A DNA stretch of 64,000 bases from CAZDAW01 sp964503685. Its GTDB lineage: Bacteria > Chloroflexota > Anaerolineae > Anaerolineales > Anaerolineaceae. Each line of letters starts with the position of its first letter. The first letter of the stretch is position 1. Below, one piece after another: positions 16,894 through 25,141 of the stretch. Position numbers and translations under genes: made by a program. The notes beneath the pieces are model-generated. The model did no database searches. It saw nothing but the letters and a program-made list of their open reading frames with translations, and was not told the origin of the DNA. Where the stretch lies: positions 1 through 64,000 of the forward strand of contig CAZDAW010000001.1 in the NCBI GenBank assembly GCA_964503685.1. The letters are read 5' to 3'.

Positions 16894-19085
16894 TTCTTGA
16901 AGTCAGATAATGGTGATTCCGATTCTGAAGGGTTTTCATTCCCTGATAATACAGTGCTGGTATTTTCTGTTTCCTGCCAGGGGGTCTTTAGAAAGAGCGG
17001 GCGGGTTTTGACATCAGGATAGACGATACGGGGGTGGTAAACGCCCCGCAGGGTAGTGGTGAACGCATTGACGATTTCGTTGAGATCTTTGAGCGTCATG
17101 GCCGTCAAATCGAGCTGGCCTTCTTTGACTCTGAGGTCGATGAGATCCTTGATTAAATCTTTCAATTCTTTTTCGGTTTTGGGTATTTCTGCTCTGGCGC
17201 GGGCTTCGACGCCATCTGCAAGCATAACAAGGGCCGTCTCGCGCGAGCGCGGTTTAGGACCGGGGTACTGAAAAAGCTTGGGATTAACTGTCTCAGGGTT
17301 GTTGTCGGCTAATTCCAGCGCCGTGGAATATTGATAGCGGGTGAGCAATGTGCCGTGATGTTCGGGAATAAAGTCTTGAACACGAGGAGGAATGCGATAT
17401 TTGCGGGCCAAAACCAGTCCTTCGGTGACATGCTGAATGATTGTCGCCGCGCTGACGACAGGATCCAGATCGTCGTGAGGGTTCAACTTTCCGGGGATCT
17501 GATTTTCGATATAGAAGAGTGGGTTTTTAATTTTCCCGATATCATGGTAGAGAGCGCCCACCCGGGTGAGCAAGGTATCTGCGCCGATACGTTCGGCTGC
17601 CTGCTCAGCAAGATTGGCGACCATGAGGCTGTGTTGATAGCTGCCGGGCGCCGAGCGGAGGAGTTGTTGTAAGAGTGGATGGTCGGGGCGCGAAATTTCC
17701 AGCAATTGCAGGGCGGTTGTGAGTCCCAGGAATTGGGCAGGTATGAATTGCAGCAGAATTGTCAGACTCCCGGAGGCCAGACCATTGAAGAAGGCAGCGC
17801 TGATCAAAGTGGCTATGCCGATCCAATCTGTAATGACATTTGGGATGCGATATGATAAAACGATAGCTATGCCTGCCCCGGCGATGGCAATGCTCGCCCA
17901 AATAAATGAGGCCACTCGTTGAGCTTTGCCGAGGGTCAATATTCCGAAGAAGCTGCCCAGGATGTAATAAAAAGTCAGATCCAGGGTATTCGTCAACCCG
18001 TAGGCAGAAAGAATGCTGAGAATCATTGAGAGGATCAGACCAATCTCGGTGGAAAAGAGGGTGGTGAGGATCAGACCGAAGGCTGGAATGGGGAACAGGT
18101 ATGGCAGAATGGTGCGGTTGGGAATGATAATCCGTGCGCCCAACAGAAATACGATAAACATCAGAGCAATGAACATTGTACTGCGCAGGTTGTTGAGCGC
18201 TTGAGGGGAATTACGGGTGAAGTAGAGACCTGTAAATATCGAAAGCAGGGCAACCAGGCATGCGGCTCCGATCAAATCCTGGCGATAATTTTTAGGCTGA
18301 AACAGTCCAAGTTCCTGAAGCGCTTCTACGTCTAGATCTGAAATCACCTGGCCAAGTTGAACGACCATTTCGCCGGTGATGAAAGACCTTGTTACCGGCT
18401 GTACTGCTTCAACCGCTTTTTTTCGATTCGCTTCGGTTGCTTTTTCGTCGTACAGACTATTAGGGGTTACGAATGCGGATACCAGTTCGGCGATGACGGC
18501 TGTCTGTTCCGGCGTCCAGGATAGGCTTATTAAAGTTGTGATATCGCGGCGGGCTTCCTCAATGTTGGTGTCGCGGATTGTGTTGCGCATGATTTGTTCG
18601 AGCACTTTGATGGCTTCGGCCTGTAGTTCTGTCCACCGATTTTCGTTGAGCTCCAGAATTTGTTCAATCGTCGCCTGGCTGAGGCGAATATCGGACAGGT
18701 GAGCGATATCGTCAATTTTCTGTTGCTCAGAAGCGTAAGTATCAGCGCGAACAGTGGTGATGTAAGCCAATGCAATACGCAATTTCTCGATTTGTTTTCG
18801 GGTAATGCTTTGGTCGTTGGCTGTGTAAACCGGTGGAACAGCGCGCTCTGCTTCCTGGCGGGCTTTTTCGGTCAATATTGCGCTTTCGAAGGTTAATGTA
18901 CGTGAAGATTGAATATCTTGTGGGGCAACATCCCCGATCATCAGTTGTGATGATGATGGATTGATAATGATGGGTATCGCAAGTGTGAGGAAAGACAAAA
19001 ATCCTGTGATAACCAGGATTGCAATTTTCAGGACGGGTTGTCCAGAAGAACGGCGAAGTTTATGCCAATACGAAATTAAGAACAT
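16890..19085 (-). CDS. pgpH: PgpH-type 7TM HD-domain c-di-AMP phosphodiesterase
   Basis: A 731-aa membrane protein. One N-terminal membrane helix (about 20-45) is followed by a large extracytoplasmic 7TMR-HDED domain (about 50-280), seven hydrophobic segments (about 285-470) and a cytosolic HD domain (about 490-660) with HSLMVANLAEQAAERIG, HDIGK and EHHGT metal-binding motifs. PgpH hydrolyses c-di-AMP to pApA. With kimA in the same window this points to c-di-AMP-controlled K+ homeostasis. The gene overlaps ybeY by 4 bases. Confidence 0.92.
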   Translation of the reverse strand: MFLISYWHKLRRSSGQPVLKIAILVITGFLSFLTLAIPIIINPSSSQLMIGDVAPQDIQSSRTLTFESAILTEKARQEAERAVPPVYTANDQSITRKQIEKLRIALAYITTVRADTYASEQQKIDDIAHLSDIRLSQATIEQILELNENRWTELQAEAIKVLEQIMRNTIRDTNIEEARRDITTLISLSWTPEQTAVIAELVSAFVTPNSLYDEKATEANRKKAVEAVQPVTRSFITGEMVVQLGQVISDLDVEALQELGLFQPKNYRQDLIGAACLVALLSIFTGLYFTRNSPQALNNLRSTMFIALMFIVFLLGARIIIPNRTILPYLFPIPAFGLILTTLFSTEIGLILSMILSILSAYGLTNTLDLTFYYILGSFFGILTLGKAQRVASFIWASIAIAGAGIAIVLSYRIPNVITDWIGIATLISAAFFNGLASGSLTILLQFIPAQFLGLTTALQLLEISRPDHPLLQQLLRSAPGSYQHSLMVANLAEQAAERIGADTLLTRVGALYHDIGKIKNPLFYIENQIPGKLNPHDDLDPVVSAATIIQHVTEGLVLARKYRIPPRVQDFIPEHHGTLLTRYQYSTALELADNNPETVNPKLFQYPGPKPRSRETALVMLADGVEARARAEIPKTEKELKDLIKDLIDLRVKEGQLDLTAMTLKDLNEIVNAFTTTLRGVYHPRIVYPDVKTRPLFLKTPWQETENTSTVLSGNENPSESESPLSDFKK

Positions 19086-19090
19086 CCTGT

Positions 19091-19540
19091 TTAATTGGCT
19101 TGGAGTAACTGCCGCACTACCTGACTGGCCTGGTCGCCGGGAGCGCGTCCTTCAAGACGAGGAACAAGGACCTTCATCACTTTTCCCATATCAGCTTGAG
19201 TGCTTGCTCCAACTTCCTGTATCGCAGCGCGGGCGAGTTCTTGTAATTCTGCCTGAGTCAGAGGAGTTGGTAAAAATACCTCAAGTATTTTCATTTCAGA
19301 AAAATTCTCTGCAACAAGATCGGAGCGGCCTGCTTTTTCTGCATCCAGAATGGCTTCTTTTCGTCCTTTGATCTCTTTTTGGAGGATTGCCAGTATGCTG
19401 GACTCATCCACAGGCTTACCCTTTTCGACTTCGGCCATTTTTATTGCTGCGAGAGCCATTCGTATAGTGCGCTTCTTTACTTCATCACCCGATCGCATGG
19501 CGTCTTTGAGTTCAGTTTCAAGTTTTTCTTTTGTGTTCAT
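19091..19540 (-). CDS. yqeY: GatB/YqeY domain protein
   Basis: A 149-aa helical protein related to the tRNA-binding C-terminal domain of GatB. Family features are the N-terminal KDAMRSGDEVKKRTIRMAL, the KEIKGRKEAI helix and QADMGKVMKVLVPRLEGR near residue 120. Its role is not firmly known; it is often linked to tRNA amidation or ribosomal protein genes. It is 5 bases upstream of pgpH and first in the minus-strand operon. Confidence 0.9.
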   Translation of the reverse strand: MNTKEKLETELKDAMRSGDEVKKRTIRMALAAIKMAEVEKGKPVDESSILAILQKEIKGRKEAILDAEKAGRSDLVAENFSEMKILEVFLPTPLTQAELQELARAAIQEVGASTQADMGKVMKVLVPRLEGRAPGDQASQVVRQLLQAN

Positions 19541-19620
19541 AATTTGATACCCAGGATCAAAATCCGCAATGTTTATTTTGAGTTAATTATACCGCGACCC
19601 ATGCTGCTTGGGTTGATGTT

Positions 19621-20283
19621 TTATCGTTCGCTGGTGGACGAAGTCAACGCTGTGAATAGCAGGGGAGAATGCCAGTTATCAGCCTGGGCGAGACGTTCGA
19701 TAATGAGAGTAAATTCGAGTTGGGTTCTCAATCGAGCGGCAGCCATCACCCAGGGAAAAAGAGGGGTTCTTTCAGGTGTATCCATGTTAAGCCAGGCGTG
19801 TGAATCGCGAGGAAGCAGCGGTTTGATCATTTTTTCGAGCCAGGGGATCATGGTTAATAATTCGAAGGGATTATAAATTTTACCGGAACGTAAATCGGGG
19901 TGTGTCATGATGGACGTGTCCAATGGATCGATGGCTTCGGGGTCTGGTAGCGCCCTGTCTTTATATTTTTCAGCCCATAAGACGACGTAATTGCTGTGGG
20001 CGTAAAAATCTTGCGCGGCGTGAGTCAATCGGCCAAAAGCCTGCCAGGCTTTGACAGGTGGATTTTCACTCTGGACGGACTCGACGATCATGTTGCGCTG
20101 TTTTTCCATGTAAGCATTGCCGGCTTTGAAGGCGTTCGAATCAAAGTGATATTCAGGATGGCCGATTTGACCTGACAGGACGTCTTGACGTAAGTTGGCC
20201 TCCAGAATGATTTGTAAGGCTGCAGGAGATATTCTTCCTTCCAGAGCAGCGAGCGTGATCGATTGGTGGTATTGGGATTTCAT
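19621..20283 (-). CDS. HET-C / zinc-dependent phospholipase C-like protein
   Basis: A 220-aa mostly helical protein. The stretch FGRLTHAAQDFYAHSNYV (about residues 85-102) matches the metal-binding helix of HET-C and bacterial phospholipase C/P1 nuclease-like proteins, with further H/D residues at the N-terminus (YHQSITL) and HPDL near 129. There is no signal peptide, so a cytosolic role is likely if the start is correct. Substrate unknown. It is flanked by comEA and yqeY on the same strand. Confidence 0.65.
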   Translation of the reverse strand: MKSQYHQSITLAALEGRISPAALQIILEANLRQDVLSGQIGHPEYHFDSNAFKAGNAYMEKQRNMIVESVQSENPPVKAWQAFGRLTHAAQDFYAHSNYVVLWAEKYKDRALPDPEAIDPLDTSIMTHPDLRSGKIYNPFELLTMIPWLEKMIKPLLPRDSHAWLNMDTPERTPLFPWVMAAARLRTQLEFTLIIERLAQADNWHSPLLFTALTSSTSER

Positions 20284-20317
20284 AAGGTATCGTGATGGGT
20301 CAGATTTTGTTGGGAAA

Positions 20318-20878
20318 TCAATTAGCGATGATCAGGTCTTTAATTTGATCGTAGATGGATGGGCCAATGCCGGGGACGTTCTGGATCTCTTCCGGATGGG
20401 TAAAAGCTCCATGTTCTTCCCGATAATCAATGATTTGCTGAGCTTTAGCAGGGCCAATTCCGGGAAGGGAATCCAGTTCATTCAATGTAGCTGTATTGAT
20501 ATCTATGGGATTGAATATCGAAGTTGGGCCGCGGCTGGCGGTGAATGGGCTTTCGGCGGCGGTCGATTCATTCTGTGCAGTGATCGTGATTTTCTGGCCA
20601 TCCCGAAGGAGGGCAACCTGGTTGATCGAATCCGATTCAACGCCTGGTAATAAACCACCTGCTGCTTCAATTGCATCCAAAACCCGGCTGCCTTTTGGAA
20701 GTTGATATATCCCTGGTCTGGCGACCTCACCGGAGATTTGAATGGTTATTGCTGGCGGGGGGACGGGTGTATTAAGTAGAATGGGATTCCCGCGCGGGCG
20801 GCTGGAAACCAGCAGTATTGCACCGCCGCTTAATAATCCTATCAGGACGCCGAAAATAATTGCAACCCAGGTTCTCAT
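20318..20878 (-). CDS. comEA: ComEA-like helix-hairpin-helix DNA-binding protein
   Basis: A 186-aa membrane-anchored protein: N-terminal hydrophobic anchor (about 4-26), an SLBB domain (about 47-105; GEVARPGIYQLPKGSRV) and two helix-hairpin-helix motifs at the C-terminus (LDSLPGIGPAKAQQIIDYRE and IQNVPGIGPSIYDQI). ComEA binds incoming double-stranded DNA during transformation. No comEC or pilus genes are nearby, so competence is not demonstrated. Confidence 0.9.
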   Translation of the reverse strand: MRTWVAIIFGVLIGLLSGGAILLVSSRPRGNPILLNTPVPPPAITIQISGEVARPGIYQLPKGSRVLDAIEAAGGLLPGVESDSINQVALLRDGQKITITAQNESTAAESPFTASRGPTSIFNPIDINTATLNELDSLPGIGPAKAQQIIDYREEHGAFTHPEEIQNVPGIGPSIYDQIKDLIIAN

Positions 20879-21050
20879 GTCGTTTGTTCTGTTGGCAGAA
20901 ATCGTTGCAAACTATGTTCCAGTATACAGGCATACAGACACCTGTCAAGCGGTTCTGGTTTATATGCCAGGGCTTTCACGAGAATAATCACCAACCCCAA
21001 ATAGGATGTCATCGTGAACTACTGGCGCTGTTCCGGCAAACGAAGCGTCT

Positions 21051-21077
21051 GGTACGATGTCAATCGCTTAGCGCAGC
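21051..21077 (+). repeat. Dispersed repeat copy 1
   Basis: This 27-base stretch (GGTACGATGTCAATCGCTTA, then GCGCAGC) matches 55042-55068 at 25 of 27 positions. It contains the small palindrome CGCTTAGCG. Both copies lie in intergenic DNA, which suggests a REP/MITE-like family in this genome. Confidence 0.6.
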
Positions 21078-21208
21078 GTATCCTGCAGGCATGTTCTTTA
21101 ACCTGCGAGGTTCATTCCGTTCGCAATAACAGCTTGTGGAGACAAGATCATCTGACTTTGTGAAAGCGCTGGTTTACAGGCTAACCTTATACAATGTGTG
21201 GATGGCAA

Positions 21209-21238
21209 TTGACATTGCGATTGATAATTGGGTATTAT
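21209..21238 (+). promoter_or_regulatory. Promoter for degV
   Basis: A perfect TTGACA at 21209-21214 and TATTAT at 21233-21238 are spaced by 18 bases. The predicted start lies near 21245, giving a leader of about 70 bases with an AAGGAGGG RBS before the degV ATG. Confidence 0.7.
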
Positions 21239-21243
21239 AAGTG

Positions 21244-21274
21244 AGTAAACTACACATTGTTAAATAAGTTTACT
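21244..21274 (+). promoter_or_regulatory. Inverted repeat at degV transcription start, possible operator
   Basis: AGTAAACT (21244-21251) and its exact complement AGTTTACT (21267-21274) are separated by 15 bases, directly downstream of the -10 box. The position would suit a repressor-binding site; the centre-to-centre distance is about two helical turns. No cognate regulator can be named. Confidence 0.4.
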
Positions 21275-21317
21275 GAACGATTTTGGAGAATATACGTACT
21301 AAACAAGGAGGGACTAT

Positions 21318-22226
21318 ATGACAATAAGAATTGTGACGGATAGCACCTGTGATTTACCTGAAAAAGTAGCGCGCGAGCACGGAATTACTGTAGTCCCTAG
21401 CTATATCCATTTCAAAGGGAAAAGTTATCTGGATGGAATTGATATTTCACGTAAAACGTTTTACGAAATGCTGGTCGAAGCGGATGAATTGCCAACAACA
21501 TCACCGCCCAGTACGGGAGATTTTATAGAAGTTTACAAGAAGGTGATTGCTGATGGCGCGAGCGAAGTCGTCTCGATTCATATCTCCCATACATTAAGTA
21601 CCATGGTGAATGTAGCCAGTATTGCTGCTGATGATATACAGGCGGCGCCGGTTACCGTCATCGATTCGGGTCAACTTTCGATGGGGTTGGGTTTGCTGGC
21701 CCTGGAGGCGGCGAAGACGGCGAATGCAGGAGGGACGCTGGACGATATCACAGCAATTTTAAACGTCAAGGGCCCCCGTACGCATACCTTTGCCAAACTG
21801 AATACGCTGGAATATCTCCGCAGGGGTGGCCGTCTGAACAGCATCCAGCACGGCTTGATCAGTATGCTGGATATAAAACCCATTCTGAAGATGAATAACG
21901 GGATCTCAAAAATGGAGATGGTTCGTACCAACCGAAAAGGGTACGAGAGGTTATTCAATCTGGCCAAGAATCTTGGCGCACCCAGTCAGGTGGGTGTACT
22001 ACATACTAATGCGCCAGAGCAGGCAGCCGAATTTATGCAGCGCATTATGGAATGCTGCACAGATGGTCTGGTTCCTTTAATGGCAGAGGTGACGCCGGTG
22101 ATTGGTACGCATGTAGGTCCTGGCGTAGTGGGCGTGGTTTATATGACCAAAGAGGATACGATTGGGCAGGAACCGGGTTCGCCCCTCGCTTACCTGATTC
22201 AGAAAGTATCCTCTCTCAGACATTAG
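21318..22226 (+). CDS. DegV family fatty-acid-binding protein
   Basis: A 302-aa protein with the DegV hallmarks: N-terminal IVTDSTCDLP, TTSPPSTGDF near residue 62, SIHISHTLSTM near 90, and VLHTNAPEQA and GTHVGPGVVGV in the C-terminal half. DegV/FakB proteins bind fatty acids and can present them to a FakA kinase for phosphorylation. No fakA is in the window. The RBS AAGGAGGG is strong. Confidence 0.93.
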   Translation: MTIRIVTDSTCDLPEKVAREHGITVVPSYIHFKGKSYLDGIDISRKTFYEMLVEADELPTTSPPSTGDFIEVYKKVIADGASEVVSIHISHTLSTMVNVASIAADDIQAAPVTVIDSGQLSMGLGLLALEAAKTANAGGTLDDITAILNVKGPRTHTFAKLNTLEYLRRGGRLNSIQHGLISMLDIKPILKMNNGISKMEMVRTNRKGYERLFNLAKNLGAPSQVGVLHTNAPEQAAEFMQRIMECCTDGLVPLMAEVTPVIGTHVGPGVVGVVYMTKEDTIGQEPGSPLAYLIQKVSSLRH

Positions 22227-22245
22227 ATGGAAAACAGGAGGAAGG

Positions 22246-23037
22246 ATGACATTCATTGAACTCTATGGGTATCTTGCTCTGGTTATTCTGGGTTTTATGA
22301 CATTGCTTTGGATCATCAGCCTGATTTTGAAAAACACCAGTATTGTTGATATATTCTGGGGCGCCGGATTTGTTCTTGTCAATTGGGTTGCATTTGCCTT
22401 GACCTCTGATGGATTTACACCAAGAAAATTATTGCTGAGCCTTCTGGTGACTATCTGGGGACTGCGATTATCGCTTCATATTTTGCTGCGTAATTGGGGG
22501 AAAGGCGAAGATTTCCGCTATCAAAAATTCCGCAGAGATGCCGGTGGAAAATGGTGGTGGTATAGTTATTTTCAAACCTTTTTGTTACAAGGCGCAATCA
22601 TGTGGATTGTATCAGCTCCATTGCCCGTCGTTCACTTTTTCTCAGCGCAAAGAGGGGGAACAATCCTTGATTATCTGGGAACAGGGTTATGGATTATTGG
22701 CTTTTTCTTTGAAGCGGTTGGCGATTGGCAGTTAACTCGTTTCCGCGCCGACCCGAAAAACAAGGGCGCCGTTTTAAATAGCGGGGTATGGCGTTATACC
22801 CGCCATCCGAATTACTTTGGCGACGCCACCCAATGGTGGGGATTTTATCTTATCGGAGCGGCAGCCGGCGGCTTTTGGGCAATTTTTAGCCCGATTTTGA
22901 TGACTTTTATGCTGCTACGGGTATCGGGTGTGACGTTGTTGGAAAAGACATTAGTTGACGCTAAACCCGGATATAAGGAATACGTTGAATCGACCAGTCC
23001 ATTTATCCCGTGGTTTCCGCATGAGAAAAAAAAATAA
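22246..23037 (+). CDS. DUF1295 / steroid 5-alpha-reductase-like membrane protein
   Basis: A 263-aa protein with six or so membrane helices. The C-terminal motif WRYTRHPNYFGDATQWWGFY (about residues 184-203) is the NADPH-binding type seen in DUF1295 and isoprenylcysteine methyltransferase-like proteins. Substrate is unknown; the family may reduce or methylate lipids. It starts 19 bases after degV. Confidence 0.85.
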   Translation: MTFIELYGYLALVILGFMTLLWIISLILKNTSIVDIFWGAGFVLVNWVAFALTSDGFTPRKLLLSLLVTIWGLRLSLHILLRNWGKGEDFRYQKFRRDAGGKWWWYSYFQTFLLQGAIMWIVSAPLPVVHFFSAQRGGTILDYLGTGLWIIGFFFEAVGDWQLTRFRADPKNKGAVLNSGVWRYTRHPNYFGDATQWWGFYLIGAAAGGFWAIFSPILMTFMLLRVSGVTLLEKTLVDAKPGYKEYVESTSPFIPWFPHEKKK

Positions 23038-23067
23038 AAACCAGATTGCTAAATAGGGAGATCGAAT

Positions 23068-23409
23068 ATGAAAATTGCGAAAATAGTTTCTTTTTTGGGT
23101 ATTCTGGCAATGGGCGGCGTCATTATTTATGCTTTTATACGCGGAAATTTCTCGGCTGAAGGCAGTGTGTTACTCTCGATGCCGTGGGGAATTGTTTCGA
23201 TGGTTGATTTATACACCGGTTTTATTTTATTCTCAGGGTGGATTATTTTCCGCGAAAAGTCATTGATACGATCTGCTGTCTGGGTGGTTCTAATGATGGT
23301 TTTGGGCTTTTTTACGGCCAGTTTGTATGTATTTATCGCTTTACAAATAAGCGGCGGCGACTGGAGGCGTTTCTGGTTCGGGAATCGGTTGCAGGAGGTG
23401 CTTGTATGA
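23068..23409 (+). CDS. DUF1475-like small membrane protein
   Basis: A 113-aa protein with three to four hydrophobic helices. The central MPWGIVSMVDLYTGFILFSGWIIFRE region resembles DUF1475-type proteins. No catalytic residues are evident. The stop overlaps the start of the next gene (ATGA at 23406-23409), so the two are translationally coupled. Confidence 0.6.
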   Translation: MKIAKIVSFLGILAMGGVIIYAFIRGNFSAEGSVLLSMPWGIVSMVDLYTGFILFSGWIIFREKSLIRSAVWVVLMMVLGFFTASLYVFIALQISGGDWRRFWFGNRLQEVLV

Positions 23410-23750
23410 GTATTCTCATAATCTTAAAAATCATCTGTGCGATCGGTACGATTGCCACCGGATTGTTTGCGCTTTTCAAACCTCGCTCAGCGGAGGGATT
23501 CACCGGCCTGATTGCCAATGGCGGACGCGGGATAACCGAATATCGCGCTGTGTTTGGCGCTTTCTTCATTGCCCTGGGAACCGCACCGCTGATCCTGAAT
23601 ATTCCAGAGACATATACGATGCTGGGACTGGCGTATCTGGCGGTGGGTGTTGTTCGGGCAGTATCCATGTTTCTGGATAAATCTATGATGCGATCCAATG
23701 TTATCAGCCTTATCGTGGAGATTATTTTTGGAGTAATATTGGTACTGTAA
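23406..23750 (+). CDS. DUF4345-like small membrane protein
   Basis: A 114-aa protein with four predicted helices, from ATG 23406; the frame is open further upstream, but this ATG sits in the overlap with the preceding stop and follows GGAGG. The segment GITEYRAVFGAFFIALGTAPL resembles DUF4345-type proteins. Function unknown. Confidence 0.65.
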   Translation: MSILIILKIICAIGTIATGLFALFKPRSAEGFTGLIANGGRGITEYRAVFGAFFIALGTAPLILNIPETYTMLGLAYLAVGVVRAVSMFLDKSMMRSNVISLIVEIIFGVILVL

Positions 23751-23780
23751 GCCAAAATTGATTTTTTCTGGAGTGGTCGG

Positions 23781-24197
23781 ATGGTTGAGACATTTACGAT
23801 TACAAAGCAGACCAAAGGAAACAATGACATTCTCGATATCACGCCGGATGTATCTTCTGCTTTATCTCAGAGTGGGATGACTAATGGCGTCGTGACGATT
23901 TATTCACCCAGTACAACGTCGGCGGTTACAACAATTGAGTATGAATCGGGTTGTTTGAATGATTTACGCCGCCTGTTTGATGAGATCACCGATCCGGCGC
24001 GTAGTTATGCCCACAATGAGCGTTGGGGCGACGGCAACGGGTACAGCCATGTTCGGGCGGCTTTACTGGGGCCGTCGCTGACCATTCCATTTATTCAGCA
24101 GCGATTGACGCTGGGGACCTGGCAGCAGATTATCTTCATCGATTTTGATATTCGTCCCCGGCAAAGGAAGATTATTGTTCAAATTATGGGTGAATAA
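23781..24197 (+). CDS. yjbQ: Secondary thiamine-phosphate synthase family protein YjbQ
   Basis: A 138-aa UPF0047 protein. It carries the family residues GVVTIYSPSTTSAVTTIE near 34-51, YAHNERWGDGNGYSH near 76-90 and GTWQQIIFIDFD near the C-terminus. E. coli YjbQ has weak thiamine-phosphate synthase activity and homologues can replace ThiE; the in vivo role is uncertain. A terminator follows. Confidence 0.93.
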   Translation: MVETFTITKQTKGNNDILDITPDVSSALSQSGMTNGVVTIYSPSTTSAVTTIEYESGCLNDLRRLFDEITDPARSYAHNERWGDGNGYSHVRAALLGPSLTIPFIQQRLTLGTWQQIIFIDFDIRPRQRKIIVQIMGE

Positions 24198-24200
24198 ATA

Positions 24201-24236
24201 AACCCTTCCATAAATATAACTTATGGAAGGGTTTTG
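24201..24236 (+). terminator. Bidirectional terminator between yjbQ and DUF1385 gene
   Basis: AACCCTTCCATAA (24201-24213) and TTATGGAAGGGTT (24221-24233) form a perfect 13-bp stem with a 7-base loop. T-rich sequence follows on the plus strand and A-rich sequence precedes it, so it can serve both convergent genes. Confidence 0.85.
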
Positions 24237-24256
24237 AATCGAATAGGTTCATTCTG

Positions 24257-25138
24257 TTACGGAACAGGCGGCGTTTCACCCTTACGCATTTCGTTAAAAG
24301 CGGCGATGGATATCTCCAGCATATCGAGCGTAGGTTCACGGGTGGTTAAATGCTGGAGCGCCAGGTTGGGTTTGAGCAGCGCCTTAACAAAGGGAGAATT
24401 GAGGTGGCGGGCTGTCCAGCGGATATATTCATAAGCAGCGCCGGCCAATATGGGCAGCATTAGTATCCGGCTTGCCAGGCGCCAAAAAGTAGGCAGAGGG
24501 CCAAGCAAGGCGAAAACCAGTACGGATAACACGACCAGGGTTAATAAGAAGGCTGTTCCGCAGCGGGGGTGTTCAACAGAATATTTTGCAACATTTTCAG
24601 GCGTCAGTTCCACGCCGGCTTCGAAGGCATTGATGGTTTTATGTTCGGCGCCGTGATAAGCGAAAACGCGACGGATGTCGGGCATAAATCCGACGCCCCA
24701 GATGTAGCCAATGACCAGGAGGATGCGCACCACGCCTTCTATCAAATTACCCCACCAGGCATTCCAACCGAGGGTTTTTTCGGTGAATTGCCCGATGGCG
24801 GCCGGTGCAAGGAAGAACAGAGCAATACCGATTGTCAGTGAAACGAACAGAGTGATATATAAGGCGGGACCTTCGATCTTTTCATCTTCATCGCCTTGAA
24901 CATTGGCCGAGATGGTCAGAGCGCGCATACCCAGGCCGAGGGAATCCCAAAGAAGGACAAGCCCTCTCAAAAACGGAATTTTGGCAATCGCGCTTTTATA
25001 AATTCCGGTTAATGGTTCGGTGTGCAGGGTAATTGCGCCCTGTGGATTGCGCATGGCAATCGCCACAGATTGACTGCCTCGCATCATAACCCCTTCAATG
25101 ACGGCTTGACCGCCGTAACTGGGCATTTTTTCGTTCAT
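24257..25138 (-). CDS. DUF1385 family membrane protein
   Basis: A 293-aa protein with the DUF1385 signature YGGQAVIEGVMMRGSQSVA near residues 8-26, several membrane helices (about 85-245), and the conserved YHGAEHKTINAFE segment near 160. The family is common in Firmicutes and Chloroflexota, often beside prmC/prfA; its role is unknown. It is 3 bases downstream of the M20 peptidase gene on the same strand. Confidence 0.9.
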   Translation of the reverse strand: MNEKMPSYGGQAVIEGVMMRGSQSVAIAMRNPQGAITLHTEPLTGIYKSAIAKIPFLRGLVLLWDSLGLGMRALTISANVQGDEDEKIEGPALYITLFVSLTIGIALFFLAPAAIGQFTEKTLGWNAWWGNLIEGVVRILLVIGYIWGVGFMPDIRRVFAYHGAEHKTINAFEAGVELTPENVAKYSVEHPRCGTAFLLTLVVLSVLVFALLGPLPTFWRLASRILMLPILAGAAYEYIRWTARHLNSPFVKALLKPNLALQHLTTREPTLDMLEISIAAFNEMRKGETPPVP

Positions 25139-25141
25139 GGT

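Larger units (their letters stand above)
20879..21317. other. Intergenic region with repeat fragment and degV promoter
   Basis: This 439-base divergent spacer between comEA and degV holds a dispersed-repeat fragment (21051-21077), a promoter (21209-21238) and an inverted repeat (21244-21274). The small ORFs across it have no recognisable domain and unlikely composition. No tRNA or structured RNA was recognised. Confidence 0.6.

Noticed and set aside
19541..19620. Promoter for the yqeY operon
   Set aside because: An ATTATA on the plus strand gives a minus-strand TATAAT at 19586-19591, but no acceptable -35 is found, so it is not listed as a feature.
20860..21129. 89-codon ORF in the comEA-degV spacer
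   Set aside because: It spans a dispersed repeat, starts inside comEA on the other strand, and has no recognisable domain.
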